The position numbers were made by a program, and so were the translations under genes. This document shows positions 63,417 to 64,000 of a DNA stretch of 64,000 nt, in pieces. Position 1 is the stretch's first letter, and the number at the start of each line of letters is the position of its first letter. Under the pieces are notes generated by a model, which was given only the letters and a program-made list of their open reading frames with translations, was not told the origin of the DNA and did no database searches. Source of the stretch: Chitinophagales bacterium (GTDB taxonomy: Bacteria > Bacteroidota > Bacteroidia > Chitinophagales > LD1); assembly GCA_019638515.1 (NCBI GenBank), contig JAHBTS010000006.1:32001-96000 (forward strand), read 5' to 3'.

Positions 63417-64000
63417 CTAAATTAGATTCAGTAATGTTTGCGATTTTAGCTTTGTTTCTTCCCATTCTTTTTTACTGCTACTATTAGCGGTAATACCACA
63501 ACCCACATGCAATACCAACCGCCTGTTTTGAATTTCCATGCAGCGCAAATTCACAAATAAGTTTATTTGATCGTTCATATTCACCGGGCCTAAAAATCCG
63601 CTATAATAAGCGCGGTTGTTTCTCTCGTAATCTGCAATAAAATCAATGGCCTTTTCTTTCGAAAATCCCGCAACGGCAGGTGTGGGATGCAGTGCTTCTA
63701 CCAATTCTGTCCAATAAAAATGGGGAATGTTTTCTATAGTAAAAGTAGTGCGCAAATGAATAATATTTCCGGCTTCAACTGTTTCCGGCCCTGCTAGCAT
63801 TAGTTTCACTTTTGGGTGTGCGCTCACCACTTGTTCAATATACTTGCTTACAATTTCTTGCTCCTGCTTTTCTTTATTACCCCAATGCGCTTTTGCTTTC
63901 CGCCTTTTCTCTTTTGCCTGTGTGCCAGCTAAAGAATAAGTACTAAAAACTCCTTTTGAAAAATGAAGTAGCAATTCTGGCGAAGCACCCAACCACAACC
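63417..64000 (-). CDS. Isochorismate synthase family protein, 5' end outside window
   Basis: The C-terminal 193 residues of a chorismate-binding enzyme. The frame is open to the window edge, so the start lies beyond 64000 and the listed end is the limit of the data. GASPELLL, SLAGTQ, ALHPTPAVAGFSKEKA and ERNNRAYYSGFLGPVN are the conserved blocks of the menaquinone/siderophore-type isochorismate synthases (MenF, EntC, DhbC); the final GCGITANSSSKKEWEETKLK is typical too. It would convert chorismate to isochorismate, probably for menaquinone in a Bacteroidota. Partner men genes would have to be outside the window. Confidence 0.88.
   Translation of the reverse strand, partial: LWLGASPELLLHFSKGVFSTYSLAGTQAKEKRRKAKAHWGNKEKQEQEIVSKYIEQVVSAHPKVKLMLAGPETVEAGNIIHLRTTFTIENIPHFYWTELVEALHPTPAVAGFSKEKAIDFIADYERNNRAYYSGFLGPVNMNDQINLFVNLRCMEIQNRRLVLHVGCGITANSSSKKEWEETKLKSQTLLNLI

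Noticed and set aside
1..64000. tRNA or rRNA genes in the intergenic gaps
   Set aside because: No gap shows a tRNA-like cloverleaf with TTCGA-type T loop, and none is long enough for rRNA.

Overview
The window comes from a Bacteroidota genome of roughly 40% GC. The evidence is several secreted proteins with type IX secretion (T9SS) sorting domains of both kinds, a PorP/SprF protein beside a PorE-like OmpA protein, a SprB-repeat adhesin of about 3,060 residues, a fused aspartokinase-homoserine dehydrogenase, a small SRP RNA, and promoters of the Bacteroidota TTTG / TAnnTTTG type. The sequence does not settle the order or family. About 47 protein genes are supported, two of them cut by the window edges, plus one RNA gene. 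There are no tRNA or rRNA genes, no insertion sequence and no CRISPR array.

Layout. 1-813: end of a sterol desaturase family gene. 814-3609: one SF2 helicase-HNH nuclease gene inside what looks like a solo integron-type cassette, placed exactly between two convergent stop codons. 3610-13686: a Calx-beta T9SS protein, an AlgH/DUF4105/esterase run, two T9SS proteins, an unidentified helical protein and an outer-membrane protein. 13714-16644: PKD surface protein. 17046-20987: a small secreted protein and two paralogous TPR sensor proteins, the first lacking its kinase ATPase domain. 21108-30353: thrA, a very long M1 peptidase with a C-terminal barrel-like region, and an isoleucyl-tRNA synthetase whose HIGH motif reads GIHH. 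30461-43282: PorP/SprF, PorE-like OmpA protein and giant adhesin, transcribed leftward. 43384-44565: lgt. 44665-49387: a Crp/Fnr regulator followed by a sulfide/persulfide-handling operon. 49392-52199: YraN, UDP-glucose dehydrogenase and a sugar aminotransferase. 52263-63380: mixed housekeeping and surface genes (ychF, SRP RNA, fructose-6-phosphate aldolase, TonB receptor, Nudix, pyrE, agmatine deiminase, penicillin acylase family). 63417-64000: partial isochorismate synthase.

Three points stand out. First, positions 814-3609 obey integron cassette logic: the gene's upstream end begins TTGTATGCC, its downstream end carries GGCATACAAC and a hairpin of about 130 nt, and joining the ends would give a paired attC-like site, while removing the cassette leaves the stop codons TAA and TAG directly abutting. 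Second, the isoleucyl-tRNA synthetase carries the swapped GXHH signature linked to very high mupirocin resistance. Third, the sulfur operon combines a persulfide dioxygenase-rhodanese fusion, two more rhodaneses, a half-size TSUP carrier, a thiopurine-methyltransferase-like enzyme and thioredoxin behind a cysteine-bearing Crp/Fnr regulator and a perfect 17-bp palindrome.
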